Assembly: GCA_030388725.1 (NCBI GenBank)
Contig: CP128857.1
Coordinates: 3,906,001 to 3,970,000, forward strand
Source of the DNA: Prodigiosinella aquatilis
GTDB taxonomy: Bacteria; Pseudomonadota; Gammaproteobacteria; Enterobacterales; Enterobacteriaceae
DNA length: 64,000 bases
Reading direction: 5' to 3'
Shown: in pieces, positions 34,315 through 43,380 of the stretch
Layout: each line of letters begins with the position of its first letter
How positions within the stretch are numbered: the first letter of the stretch is position 1
Notes under the pieces: generated by a model
What the model was told of the DNA's origin: nothing
The model's database searches: none
Seen by the model: the letters and a program-made list of their open reading frames with translations, nothing else
Translations under genes and position numbers: made by a program

Positions 34315-34316
34315 TC

Positions 34317-34411
34317 AAAAACACCGCGTAATGCGTAATACAATTCACTTAAGTCTCGTGTATTCGGCTTCTTAACTGAACAAATATTACCGTGCAGTAC
34401 GCGGTGTTTTT
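34317..34411. terminator. Long-armed bidirectional terminator between ppa and ytfP
   Basis: A 14-bp perfect inverted repeat (AAAAACACCGCGTA at 34317-34330, TACGCGGTGTTTTT at 34398-34411) encloses 67 nt. That interior has a further GTAATA (34335-34340) / TATTAC (34385-34390) pair. A-runs and T-runs at the ends serve both convergent genes. Confidence 0.75.
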
Positions 34412-34421
34412 ATTTCTCACT

Positions 34422-34769
34422 TTATTTCGCTGTATCTCGCTTCAACCAATCACCACTGGTAATTCTACGCAACCCCGTAACAGGACGTTGATAGAGATAA
34501 ATCCAGGCACTACCGTAAGGTGTTGAGATTAACGCACGCTTATACTCTCCCCCTCCCCGTTTCAACTCATCCAACTCTGATAAAATGGACGAACTAACCC
34601 GGTAGACTTCGCAATAAATCTCCCCTTCGCCTGCCACTGCTGCCGGATAGTGACCTAAGTCATACAGCTCATACCCTTCAAGCCGATGGTCACCCAACCA
34701 TTGCGCATTGGTCATCCAATGACTGTTTCCCTGTTTGCGTCGTAAACTGCCGTAGACAATAATTCGCAT
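34422..34769 (-). CDS. ytfP: Gamma-glutamylcyclotransferase-like protein YtfP
   Basis: A small cytoplasmic protein (115 residues) of the GGCT/AIG2 fold, close to E. coli YtfP. The typical start MRIIVYGSLRRKQGNSHWM holds the YGSL substrate loop. EGYELYDLGHYPAAV follows, and the acidic ELDELKRGGGEY stretch has the Glu equivalent to the catalytic residue of the superfamily. No activity is established for the bacterial protein. It starts 2 bp after the tamB stop and is probably co-transcribed as the last gene of tamA-tamB-ytfP. Confidence 0.92.
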   Translation of the reverse strand: MRIIVYGSLRRKQGNSHWMTNAQWLGDHRLEGYELYDLGHYPAAVAGEGEIYCEVYRVSSSILSELDELKRGGGEYKRALISTPYGSAWIYLYQRPVTGLRRITSGDWLKRDTAK

Positions 34770-34771
34770 CG

Positions 34772-37700
34772 CTAAAACTCAAACTGATAGAGCACATCTA
34801 ATGCCTGATTGATACCAGACACCGCCTCCAAGTATAGTTTCGGCATTAAACGGTAACGTAATGTTAACGTTGCCAGTGAATCAAATATACCAACACCATA
34901 TTTGACCTGCAGGCCCGGCAGGACATAACCGCTGACCACTACCTGTGAGCTGTCGCCAGCGCCCTGTGTATCCAGGGCTAAATTGCTTACGCCAAAGGCC
35001 TCGCCGATTTTACCCACAACTTGACCACTTTGTGCAACCCCTAAACCAATCAGTGCGGATGTCATCATTGCACTGTCGGTGCCACTGCTCTCCAATCCCT
35101 GACCACGCAGAAGGTAAGAGAGCGCTTCCTGTTGCGACATAGTCGGCTCGGAAAATATTGCCAGCCGAGGTGACGTCGCCAACCCCGTAATACGAACACC
35201 GGCAATCACATCACCTTCAGTATTGTCCGGATTACGGATAGCCTCAATGTCCAGCATCGGCTGTGCCGGTGGTCCAGAGAAAAGAAGTTGCCCTTTACGT
35301 ATCTGCAAATCCTGCCCATAGGCTTTAAAACGGCCGGAAGGTATATTGATGTGGCCGTTCAGACCCAGTCCGCGCTCATTCTGCGCTACCTTCAAATCAC
35401 CGTTCAACTGAGCATGCAGGCCATAGGCATCCAGCCAAACATCATCCCCGATCCGCACGATCAGGTTGCTGTTAATCAGTATTCCACTTGATGCCTTCGT
35501 AATCGGCTGATGTTTCTCATTCAGCATGACTTCATCTTTGGACACATCCACCGCACTCGGTGGCATATCATGGACGACAATCCTCGCCCAGGGAATAGTG
35601 ACCATACCATTTAACGCAAGTATCCTCGGCGATGCATCAAAGGTGATATCGGGGGAAATATCCAGACGGGCCATCGGCGGCAGGGTAATCCGCACACGTT
35701 CCCCTTTGACGGCAATATGTGCTCGCCAGTCATTTACTTGTGACCAGTCTGCATTCCCTGCCAGATTGACCTGACCATTAGTGGTTTTCAGGAAACCCTG
35801 TAACGTCGAATTAACCCCGTTGAAATAGACAGCCAGGCGGCCATTAGTCAAATCCACCGGCATCCAGTTACCATTGATGTCCAACTGCTCCAGCACCATT
35901 TGCCCAAACAGTTCAGGACGCTGCACATTACCACCCAGCCGCAGACTGGCATTCAACAATCCCGCTGCTTTTTCACCTTCCTGCAACACCGGATTCAGCA
36001 TATCCAATGAGAAATGGCTGATGGACACATTCCCGCTCAGGTCACGTCGATTTTGCGGATCAGCAATCTGCACATCCCCCGCAAAACGCCCATTTCCGCG
36101 CAATGCTACCTCCCAGGCAAGTTGCGCCTGATCATGCGTGATCCCCGCATTCAATGTCAGGGTTTCAACAGCAATCGGCAGCGTTTTCCCCTGCACTTGT
36201 TGCTGCACAGTAACGCCGTGTCCAGTTAGCGTAATTTTCGCCTGAGGTAACCCTGCTCCGGTTTGCCAGCTGACATCTGCATTGCCGGTGACATTACCGC
36301 CCAGTTCAGTGCCATTTCCCATCAGCGGTTTCAGCATTGCCAAATCAAACCGCTTCAAGACCAGACTTGCCTGACCAGATGGCCCGACCTCAATCGGACG
36401 CGGCACACACAGCTCAGCATCAGGGTTATGCCAACAGTGATGACCAATCGTCATTTTCTGCTGAGCCACCTGATAATCCAGTGACATCGCCTGCATCAAC
36501 CGCCACTCGCCAACCGGGGTGTCAAAATGAGTGCTCGTTATTTCACCACGCCAATGTTGCTGTGCCCGATCAAAACTGCCGGCCAGCGACAGTTGACCCG
36601 ACACCGGCTCCCCATTCATGGTCAGGCGCATCTGGTGCTGGGTTTCATTGCCCTCCACCCGCAGTGCCAGTGTATTCATACGTAGGCTATCCCGGTGTAG
36701 CTGCTGCAAATGTACCGTTATCGCCCCGTGGATCTGCTTGTCGGATTGCACGTCAGCCGCGATATCAAGCTGCTTGATAGTCATGTTTTGCCAGCGTAAT
36801 TCCGACACCGCCAGATCGGTTTTCAGATGCGGCGCATCGCGGTTGCCATCCAGTTTGAGATTACCCACAATCCTCCCGGCCAGACCGGGCAGTGTACCGT
36901 CCAATGCCGGTGCATTAATATCACCCGTGATATTCCATTGCTCACCCAACGTTCCCTTCACCATCAGCCGATTACGGCCCAGCGTCAGGGCAAGATCAGA
37001 GATGCTCCATTGCCCGGCGGCATTGCCGCTCAATTTACCTTGTACTGTCAGCCGATTCTGACGGACATTGCCCTCTAACTGTAATTGTGGAATCTTCAGT
37101 TGCCAGTCGCTTCCTTCAATGCTCCCTTGGGTAACGAGTTTACCGTTCAGGCGGGCGGGCCATTGCGGCCATTGTTGCTCGGTATTGATACCACTCAGCA
37201 TGAGTTCACTGTTCCAACTGATAGCGTTGTTCCAGTCCATCTGCCCTGTCATTTCCACATTCCCCTGCAATGCATCCAGACGCAGGCGGGTCAGAGAGAA
37301 TTGTCGTACATTTCCCTTACCTTCCAGTAACAGTGAACCGGGAGGTAACTCGCTGCCCTGCAGAGCGCCATGCAGTGAGAGTGCATAGTCTGTGGCCTTA
37401 CCGTTAATATTCAGATGGATATCGTTCAATTCGTAACGCGCATCTCCGATAATAGGCCAGCGGACCTGCGGACTTTGCAGGCTAAGCGACAGTGGTAATC
37501 CCACTACAGCCGGTTTTGCTTGCAATGTCAGCTGTGCACGTTGTGGCCCGGACAAATTCAGCGCGACGTTCAGTTGCTCATGCAGAGCACCGTTTACCGT
37601 CAGTTTGAGGCGTTCACCTTTCAACGGATCGATATTCAGCACACCGTTGGCATTTAGCTCTAGCGGCCACTGCCCATCAAGTGTCGCTTCTCCATGAGCA

Positions 37701-38566
37701 AACAACGCGCCTTGTGGCGATTGAAGGTCCAACCGTTGCAGTGTCAACTTCTGTTGTTGATTGCTGGCCTGTAAAAAAAACCGGGTGATCATCAGGTCCT
37801 GACTGCCGGTAATCCGTAGCTGCTTACCTTGTATTTCAGTGATCGTGACATCCATCGGCAGAGTCATGTCAGGAATTTTTGACAACAACGGTTTGGCAAA
37901 CAGCGACTGCAAACGTTCTCCCAAAGGCTGCTCTGACAGCGCAGATAATTCAGAGGATGACAGCTTACTGTTTGCCACGGAGGGCGGTGTTTCAGGATGC
38001 GTCGAGGGCGTTTTGGGTAGAGATACCAGTAACGATCCAATATACGTTGGCAACAGCGTTAACTTTCGACCCTGCCAGTGCAGCCCAGAGCGGAATTCCG
38101 CCAGTGACAGTGTCATATCATCAACGGTGACCAGGCTGTTAGACAGACTGACATGCTGGAGATCGAGAGTAAAAGGTATGCTGATTTCTGTTGACGGCAC
38201 CGTGGACGCGGCTTGCGTCTCAGATACTGGCATTTGTTGTGTTTTCACTACGACGTCCAGACCCTGGACGGATAGTGCATCGATACACAATTGCCCCCGC
38301 CACAGGCAAGCGGGTGATAGCGACAGCGATAAGTGTAATGCACTCACATTAGCCGAAACACCGGGCATATGGTAATGCAGATCTTTTAGTGTTAAATCTC
38401 GCCAGCCACCGCTGGCACTGCCAATATTCAATCCCGGCACCCAGCGCGAAGCGCTGTTCAACACCAGATGCAGGCCCGGGGTCGTACCGATTAGCAAGGC
38501 GACAGTGAGGACAAGCATCAACAAAAACACGGTGAAACCAATTATGGTTTTTTTTAGCCAACTCAT
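34772..38566 (-). CDS. tamB: Translocation and assembly module subunit TamB
   Basis: TamB is an AsmA-like, inner-membrane-anchored periplasmic protein. It works with TamA in outer-membrane protein assembly and in anterograde phospholipid transport. The 1264-residue protein (E. coli 1259) has a single N-terminal signal anchor (about 8-28: IIGFTVFLLMLVLTVAL). A very long, beta-rich periplasmic region with repeated amphipathic strands forms a hydrophobic groove. The C-terminal DUF490 domain contains GDVIAGVRITGLATSPRL, SYLLRGQGLES and the final YQFEF. Its ATG overlaps the tamA stop codon by 4 bp, so the pair is translationally coupled; ytfP follows after 2 bp. Confidence 0.96.
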   Translation of the reverse strand: MSWLKKTIIGFTVFLLMLVLTVALLIGTTPGLHLVLNSASRWVPGLNIGSASGGWRDLTLKDLHYHMPGVSANVSALHLSLSLSPACLWRGQLCIDALSVQGLDVVVKTQQMPVSETQAASTVPSTEISIPFTLDLQHVSLSNSLVTVDDMTLSLAEFRSGLHWQGRKLTLLPTYIGSLLVSLPKTPSTHPETPPSVANSKLSSSELSALSEQPLGERLQSLFAKPLLSKIPDMTLPMDVTITEIQGKQLRITGSQDLMITRFFLQASNQQQKLTLQRLDLQSPQGALFAHGEATLDGQWPLELNANGVLNIDPLKGERLKLTVNGALHEQLNVALNLSGPQRAQLTLQAKPAVVGLPLSLSLQSPQVRWPIIGDARYELNDIHLNINGKATDYALSLHGALQGSELPPGSLLLEGKGNVRQFSLTRLRLDALQGNVEMTGQMDWNNAISWNSELMLSGINTEQQWPQWPARLNGKLVTQGSIEGSDWQLKIPQLQLEGNVRQNRLTVQGKLSGNAAGQWSISDLALTLGRNRLMVKGTLGEQWNITGDINAPALDGTLPGLAGRIVGNLKLDGNRDAPHLKTDLAVSELRWQNMTIKQLDIAADVQSDKQIHGAITVHLQQLHRDSLRMNTLALRVEGNETQHQMRLTMNGEPVSGQLSLAGSFDRAQQHWRGEITSTHFDTPVGEWRLMQAMSLDYQVAQQKMTIGHHCWHNPDAELCVPRPIEVGPSGQASLVLKRFDLAMLKPLMGNGTELGGNVTGNADVSWQTGAGLPQAKITLTGHGVTVQQQVQGKTLPIAVETLTLNAGITHDQAQLAWEVALRGNGRFAGDVQIADPQNRRDLSGNVSISHFSLDMLNPVLQEGEKAAGLLNASLRLGGNVQRPELFGQMVLEQLDINGNWMPVDLTNGRLAVYFNGVNSTLQGFLKTTNGQVNLAGNADWSQVNDWRAHIAVKGERVRITLPPMARLDISPDITFDASPRILALNGMVTIPWARIVVHDMPPSAVDVSKDEVMLNEKHQPITKASSGILINSNLIVRIGDDVWLDAYGLHAQLNGDLKVAQNERGLGLNGHINIPSGRFKAYGQDLQIRKGQLLFSGPPAQPMLDIEAIRNPDNTEGDVIAGVRITGLATSPRLAIFSEPTMSQQEALSYLLRGQGLESSGTDSAMMTSALIGLGVAQSGQVVGKIGEAFGVSNLALDTQGAGDSSQVVVSGYVLPGLQVKYGVGIFDSLATLTLRYRLMPKLYLEAVSGINQALDVLYQFEF

Positions 38567-40308
38567 AATTCAGGCCCCAGACCGATATAAAACTGCAATC
38601 CATGTTTTTCAGCATCACCAATCGGTCTGGCCAGATCAAACTTGACTGGTCCCACTGGTGATTCCCAGCGCACACCAATCCCGGCACCGGTTTTGAAATT
38701 ACTCTTTCTGATATCGTTAACCGCTTCACCACTGTCGATAAACACCGCCCCCCACCACTTGCCAGTGACGTTGTATTGATATTCGATCGATCCGGTCGCT
38801 AACTTTGAGGCACCGGTCAGCTTATCGTCATCATCACGGGGCGAGATTGACTTGTATTTATAGCCACGGATACTGCGGTCGCCTCCGGCAAAGAAACGCA
38901 GGGATGGCGGCACGCGGGAAAAGTCACTGGTTTCTATCCACCCCAGATTGCCGCGGGCCACAAAGCGATGTTTATCCGCCAACGTACGGATCCACACGTT
39001 CTGCGCCTGGAAAATAGCAAAATCGATATCCGAACCCCACGCCGTATTGGAGACATCTACCGAGTAACGTTGGGTGTCTCCCCAGAAAGGCATCAGACCA
39101 CCGCGTTGGCGCGTACGATTGATGCTGACACCGGGATAAATCAGCGTGGTGGTATCGGTTATGCTACCTTGCGTAAAGTGGTCCAGACTCCAGCGCAGGT
39201 TGACTGCCCGCTGCCAACCACTGGGATAACTCCAATAACGCGCCACATTCAGTGTAGTGGCATCCGAACGGGTATCATTCAGGTCTTCTCGTTTAAATCC
39301 GCCCTGTAACAGGTAATATTGCTCCAGCGGATTCTTGAGCAGCGGTACTTTATAGCTGAAATCCAACACCTGTTCCGGTGCCGACAGGCTGAGGTTACTT
39401 TCCAGACTGTGTCCACGCGAATTAATCCATGGCTTTTTCCAGGTGGTTTTCAGCCGGGGCCCCACATCCGTGGCATACCCGCCCCCGACTTCTACCGTAT
39501 TGCGGCTGCGTGGCGTCAGCACCGCATCCAACGGCAGTTTTTTGCTCTGTGTGGCCTGACTGAAATCCGGCGACACCACGGCGGCGTTGAACCAGCCTGT
39601 CGCTGATAAGCGGCGGTTAAATTCACCTAATGCTTGTGTGGTGTATTCATCGCCTTCATGGAACGGCAACAGATTTTGCAGATAATCTTCACGGATCTGC
39701 GACCCCTGGAAGTGCACTTTGCCAAAGCGGTAACGCTCACCACTAGCGTAATCAATATCCCAGTACGCTTGACGAGTGCTTTGTATCACTCCCAATTGGC
39801 TTTTAGTGAAACGGGCATCGAAATAACCCTTATTGACGGCAAGGTCGCTAAGTGAGCGTTTAAAACCATCATAATCGCCATGGTTCAGAATGCTTCCCAG
39901 GGGCGGTTTACTCGTCTGAATCAGTTGCTGAAAATCTTTATCATCTCGCGCCTGACCAGTAATAATGATATTCACACCGGCGATCCTGACTGGTTTTCCC
40001 GGCGTGACATTAACCAAGAGTACCGGACGACCACCGTTCACCGCCGGTTCGAATTTGAACAGAATTTCAGGATCGTAATACCCCAATGCCCGCAACCCTT
40101 GTCGGATCGCCTCATCAACACGGGCCTGGAAACGACCATCGGCACTGACTTCGTCTGGCGCAATTGTCGATAACCGCGCCCGGACATTTTTTTGTAATTC
40201 ACCCTTAAGCCCGACAAGTTGCAACCGAACATTGGACGCTGCCCTGGCTGAAGGCAACACCAACAACATGCACAATACACATATTTTCAAATCACAGCCA
40301 CGCTGCAT
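38563..40308 (-). CDS. tamA: Translocation and assembly module outer-membrane protein TamA
   Basis: TamA is an Omp85-family outer-membrane protein with three POTRA domains and a 16-strand barrel that cooperates with TamB. From the ATG at 40308 it has 581 residues (E. coli 577), with a signal peptide (about 1-22, ending PSARA) and the POTRA region (about 25-265). The barrel carries the Omp85 loop-6 signature GGDRSIRGYKYKSISP and the C-terminal FYIGLGPEL. The reading frame is open further upstream: a GTG at 40353 with AAGGGG before it would add 15 residues. I prefer the ATG because it gives a normal signal peptide, although its ribosome-binding site is weak. Confidence 0.94.
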   Translation of the reverse strand: MQRGCDLKICVLCMLLVLPSARAASNVRLQLVGLKGELQKNVRARLSTIAPDEVSADGRFQARVDEAIRQGLRALGYYDPEILFKFEPAVNGGRPVLLVNVTPGKPVRIAGVNIIITGQARDDKDFQQLIQTSKPPLGSILNHGDYDGFKRSLSDLAVNKGYFDARFTKSQLGVIQSTRQAYWDIDYASGERYRFGKVHFQGSQIREDYLQNLLPFHEGDEYTTQALGEFNRRLSATGWFNAAVVSPDFSQATQSKKLPLDAVLTPRSRNTVEVGGGYATDVGPRLKTTWKKPWINSRGHSLESNLSLSAPEQVLDFSYKVPLLKNPLEQYYLLQGGFKREDLNDTRSDATTLNVARYWSYPSGWQRAVNLRWSLDHFTQGSITDTTTLIYPGVSINRTRQRGGLMPFWGDTQRYSVDVSNTAWGSDIDFAIFQAQNVWIRTLADKHRFVARGNLGWIETSDFSRVPPSLRFFAGGDRSIRGYKYKSISPRDDDDKLTGASKLATGSIEYQYNVTGKWWGAVFIDSGEAVNDIRKSNFKTGAGIGVRWESPVGPVKFDLARPIGDAEKHGLQFYIGLGPEL

Positions 40309-40603
40309 ATTGTGGTGAAAGAATGGCTTCTTTTTTCCTGTAAAAATTACCACGTTACCCCTTGGTAATATCAATCAGATAAACTGGTTTTTCTTTCTAA
40401 ATATAGAGTTAAATTTGTAAATCTAAAAATGGCGTAGGGTAATTACTGCCATACTGCTTACTTAAGCGGTTTTCCCCGTGAATACTGGTTTCTTAACTGA
40501 TTCATTACTGCCATTTTTAACCATGATACCGTAAAGACAGGCGAAAGCTTCTCGGTTATGCTCTGAAAACACAATGATATTACTACAATATCGGGAGCCA
40601 AAA

Positions 40604-41245
40604 GTGATCGATAGTTTCGATAAAACCCAATGCATCAGTCAATCTGACGCACTTTCCGGTCGGATAACACCAATGCCCGTTGCCCGACTTCATGCAGTTA
40701 GCCAACACTCCATGACATACGTGCCAGAAAATATGCAGGTGGCCATCTTTGCCATGGGTTGTTTCTGGGGGGCAGAACGTTTGTTCTGGCAACAGCCGGG
40801 AATATACAGTACAGCAGCAGGCTACTGTGGCGGCTATACGCCCAACCCTACCTACCGGGAAATCTGTACCGGTAAAACCGGCCATGCTGAAGTAGTACGG
40901 GTTGTCTTTGACCCAACGGTCATCAGCTACAAACAACTGTTACAGTTGTTCTGGGAAAATCATGACCCAGCGCAAGGCATGCGTCAGGGCGGCGATATTG
41001 GCACTCAGTATCGTTCCGCTATTTACCCCGTCACACCTGAACAGGAGTCGGCCGCCAAGGAAAGCGCACACGGTTTCCAGCTGGCGATGAAAGACAGCGG
41101 AGATGATCGTACCATCAGCACGGAAATCAAACCTGCCGGGCCGTTCTACTATGCTGAAGACGAGCACCAGCAATATCTGTACAAAAACCCGGATGGTTAC
41201 TGCGGGTTAGGTGGCATTGGTGTCTGCTTGCCGCCGCAACGCTAA
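40604..41245 (+). CDS. msrA: Peptide-methionine (S)-S-oxide reductase MsrA
   Basis: MsrA reduces methionine-S-sulfoxide in proteins and free form, repairing oxidative damage. The 213-residue protein (E. coli 212) has the catalytic Cys53 in AMGCFWGAERLFW, the conserved GYCGGYTPNPTYREIC, ENHDPAQGMRQGGDIGTQYR and YYAEDEHQQYL, and the recycling cysteines in GYCGLGGIGVCLPP. The start is a GTG at 40604 with GGGAG eight bases before it, giving MIDSFDKTQ, which aligns with the E. coli N-terminus. An upstream in-frame ATG at 40574 would add ten residues and is less likely. It is divergent from tamA. Confidence 0.95.
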   Translation: MIDSFDKTQCISQSDALSGRITPMPVARLHAVSQHSMTYVPENMQVAIFAMGCFWGAERLFWQQPGIYSTAAGYCGGYTPNPTYREICTGKTGHAEVVRVVFDPTVISYKQLLQLFWENHDPAQGMRQGGDIGTQYRSAIYPVTPEQESAAKESAHGFQLAMKDSGDDRTISTEIKPAGPFYYAEDEHQQYLYKNPDGYCGLGGIGVCLPPQR

Positions 41246-41269
41246 ATATGGCGGTTATTTCGTCACACC

Positions 41270-41278
41270 TGTTATAAT
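41270..41278 (+). promoter_or_regulatory. Extended -10 promoter upstream of ytfL
   Basis: TGTTATAAT (41270-41278) is a perfect extended -10 element (TG-N-TATAAT). The -35 is not recognisable. Transcription would start near 41285, leaving a leader of about 160 nt before the ytfL start codon. Confidence 0.6.
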
Positions 41279-41284
41279 GCGCAC

Positions 41285-41443
41285 CGCGTCAGGGCCACCC
41301 ACGGTGATAGGTTCCTGACCGGATAGATTCAAGGAATACAGGGCTGGAAACCAGCCCTTGCCAGCGGGTACCACATTCGCTGCCTTATAATGATTTTCCT
41401 TCCCGAGGATCGCCTATGTCTGCTGAGACAAAGCGAAAAAACT
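41285..41443 (+). promoter_or_regulatory. Structured 5' leader of ytfL
   Basis: About 160 nt between the extended -10 and the ytfL ATG, with GTCAGG/CCTGAC pairing across an inner CACC/GGTG pair. A very stable hairpin AGGGCTGG-AAA-CCAGCCCT lies at 41340-41358. It does not match a riboswitch class I can recall. A regulatory leader is possible but unproven. Confidence 0.4.
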
Positions 41444-42769
41444 ATGTTAAACAGCTTATTACTAATAATACTTCTTATTGCCATCAGCGCGTTTTTTTCT
41501 CTTTCTGAAATATCCCTTGCCGCTTCACGTAAAATCAAACTGAAGCAGATGGCCGATGAGGGCAACCTGAATGCTGACCTGGTGTTAAAACTTCAGGAGA
41601 CACCAGGTATCTTTTTTACTGTGATTCAAATTGGTGTTAATGCCGTCGCCATTCTGGCCGGTATTATTGGTGACGCAGCCTTTTCCCCCTATCTCAATAT
41701 GTTGTTTGAAAACGTCATGTCTCCAGAGTTAGCGGGAAAAGTCAGCTTTATCTGCTCTTTTGTTCTTGTCACCAGTCTGTTTATCTTGTTCGGTGATTTG
41801 ACCCCCAAACGTATTGGCATGATTGCCCCAGAGACGGTGGCTGTCCAGATTATCAATCCTATGCGCTTTTGCCTGTTCATATTCCGCCCACTGGTCTGGT
41901 TTTTTAACGGTCTGGCTAACGTAATTTTCCGGTTGCTGAAATTACCCATGGTGCGCAAGGACGATATCACTTCCGATGACATCTATGCGGTGGTGGAAGC
42001 CGGCGCACTGGCTGGGGTGTTGCGCAAGCAAGAACATGAACTGATTGAGAATGTGTTTGAGCTGGAGTCCCGTACCGTTCCCTCGTCCATGACATCCAGG
42101 GAAAGCGTGGTGTACTTTGACCTGCATGAGGACGAAGAGCAGATTAAAGAGAAGATTGCCCAGCAGCCGCACTCCAAGTTTCTGGTTTGTAATGCCCACA
42201 TTGACCAGATCGTCGGTTATGTCGACTCGAAAGATTTACTGAATCGCGTACTGGGGAATCAAAGTCTGGAACTGAACAGTGGCGTGCAGATTCGTCCGGC
42301 GCTGATTGTGCCAGATACCCTTACCCTGTCAGAAGCACTGGAAAGTTTTAAAGCTGCCGGAGAAGATTTTGCCGTTATCCTCAATGAATATGCACTGGTC
42401 GTGGGGATTATTACGCTCAATGATGTGATGACCACCCTAATGGGAGATCTGGTTGGGCAAGGTCTGGAAGAGCAGATTGTCGCTCGTGATGAAAACTCGT
42501 GGCTGATTGAAGGCGGGACGCCTATCGACGATGTGATGCGAGCGCTGAGTATTGATGAATTCCCGCATTCCGGTAACTACGAAACCATCGGGGGTTTTAT
42601 GATGTATACGCTGCGTAAAATACCAAAACGCACTGATTTTGTACGCTTTTACGGTTATAAATTTGAAGTGGTGGATATCGACAGTTACAAAATTGATCAG
42701 TTACTGGTCACCCGACTGGAAGACAAACCAACAGTAGCATCATCCGCCGCCAATACCTCCGAGTCATAA
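41444..42769 (+). CDS. ytfL: CNNM/CorC-type membrane protein YtfL (PaeA)
   Basis: An inner-membrane protein of the CNNM/hemolysin-C-like family; E. coli YtfL (PaeA) has been linked to cadaverine and putrescine export. The 441-residue protein (E. coli 447) has the N-terminal DUF21 membrane domain with about four hydrophobic segments (SAFFSLSEISLAASR, GDLTPKRIGM). A tandem CBS pair (about 190-335: SDDIYAVVEAGALAG, EYALVVGIITLNDVM) and a C-terminal CorC_HlyC domain (SGNYETIGGFMMY) follow. The ATG at 41444 gives MLNSLLLIILL, matching E. coli; an in-frame ATG at 41390 would add 18 residues and is rejected. A strong terminator follows. Confidence 0.93.
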   Translation: MLNSLLLIILLIAISAFFSLSEISLAASRKIKLKQMADEGNLNADLVLKLQETPGIFFTVIQIGVNAVAILAGIIGDAAFSPYLNMLFENVMSPELAGKVSFICSFVLVTSLFILFGDLTPKRIGMIAPETVAVQIINPMRFCLFIFRPLVWFFNGLANVIFRLLKLPMVRKDDITSDDIYAVVEAGALAGVLRKQEHELIENVFELESRTVPSSMTSRESVVYFDLHEDEEQIKEKIAQQPHSKFLVCNAHIDQIVGYVDSKDLLNRVLGNQSLELNSGVQIRPALIVPDTLTLSEALESFKAAGEDFAVILNEYALVVGIITLNDVMTTLMGDLVGQGLEEQIVARDENSWLIEGGTPIDDVMRALSIDEFPHSGNYETIGGFMMYTLRKIPKRTDFVRFYGYKFEVVDIDSYKIDQLLVTRLEDKPTVASSAANTSES

Positions 42770-42790
42770 ACCATTATCGACTTAAACCAC

Positions 42791-42820
42791 AACGGCCCGT
42801 ATATGGGCCGTTTATTTTTC
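42791..42820 (+). terminator. Intrinsic terminator of ytfL
   Basis: AACGGCCC (42791-42798) and GGGCCGTT (42805-42812) form a perfect 8-bp GC-rich stem with a 6-nt loop, followed by a T-rich tail (TATTTTTC). Confidence 0.8.
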
Positions 42821-42844
42821 AGCACTGCTGGTACGCACGCACCG

Positions 42845-43051
42845 TCATCCCATTTCGGCCTGCAATTTCAACACTTGGCGGTTAACTTCAGACATCACCA
42901 CCAAGTGTTGTTTATCCTGTTTTTTCGGCAATAAAATCTTGCCATAATCAAACTCAAAAGCACCGACTCCTTTAATATACAACCGTCCGCGAAACAACGT
43001 TTTCACGTACTTTGCGACTTTCATCGGGTTGTAACGTTCGAAGATCCTCAT
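42845..43051 (-). CDS. ytfK: DUF1107 family protein YtfK
   Basis: A small basic cytoplasmic protein of 68 residues. It is close to E. coli YtfK, which is reported to bind SpoT and tilt it toward (p)ppGpp synthesis during phosphate or fatty-acid starvation. MRIFERYNPMKVAKYVKTL, RGRLYIKGVGAFEFDYGKI and VMSEVNRQVLKLQ are family hallmarks. It is the expected neighbour between ytfL and ytfJ. Together with relA and mazG earlier in the window this is a third gene tied to ppGpp balance, although the loci are far apart and not co-regulated in any visible way. Confidence 0.93.
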   Translation of the reverse strand: MRIFERYNPMKVAKYVKTLFRGRLYIKGVGAFEFDYGKILLPKKQDKQHLVVMSEVNRQVLKLQAEMG

Positions 43052-43265
43052 GTTTTATTCTCCTCCCGCTTTTTCTTCTGACACGCCGTCCGTTTCAAAA
43101 AAGTAACGGAGCTGATGGAGTGTCAATGACATACACAATATTTAGTGCTGTGATTCCCTCAATAGTTCCTCACATCTCAGCATTCCTTACTGAATTTACA
43201 TAATTTTACGGAGTAGATTAACGTTATCCCTCACAAATCAGTATAAACCTTCAAGTCGCTGTAAA

Positions 43266-43283
43266 TTGTGCGAACTGGCACAA
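43266..43283. promoter_or_regulatory. CRP-like inverted repeat upstream of ytfJ
   Basis: TTGTGC-GAACTG-GCACAA is a perfect inverted repeat with the spacing of a CRP site (TGTGN-N6-NCACA), but with C/G instead of A/T at the inner positions. It lies about 98 bp upstream of the ytfJ ATG. Nothing else is recognised in the 329-bp ytfK-ytfJ gap. Confidence 0.3.
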
Positions 43284-43380
43284 ACTCAGCGATAAACGCT
43301 CAGGACAGACTAACACTCAGTATCTACGCTTATGAGTAATACACGACTCGCCACCGGCTTGATACAAGAGGGAAATATCA

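Noticed and set aside
41285..41443. Known Mn/Mg riboswitch class (yybP-ykoY or M-box) in the ytfL leader
   Set aside because: I could not find the conserved loop sequences of either class, so only an unclassified structured leader is reported.
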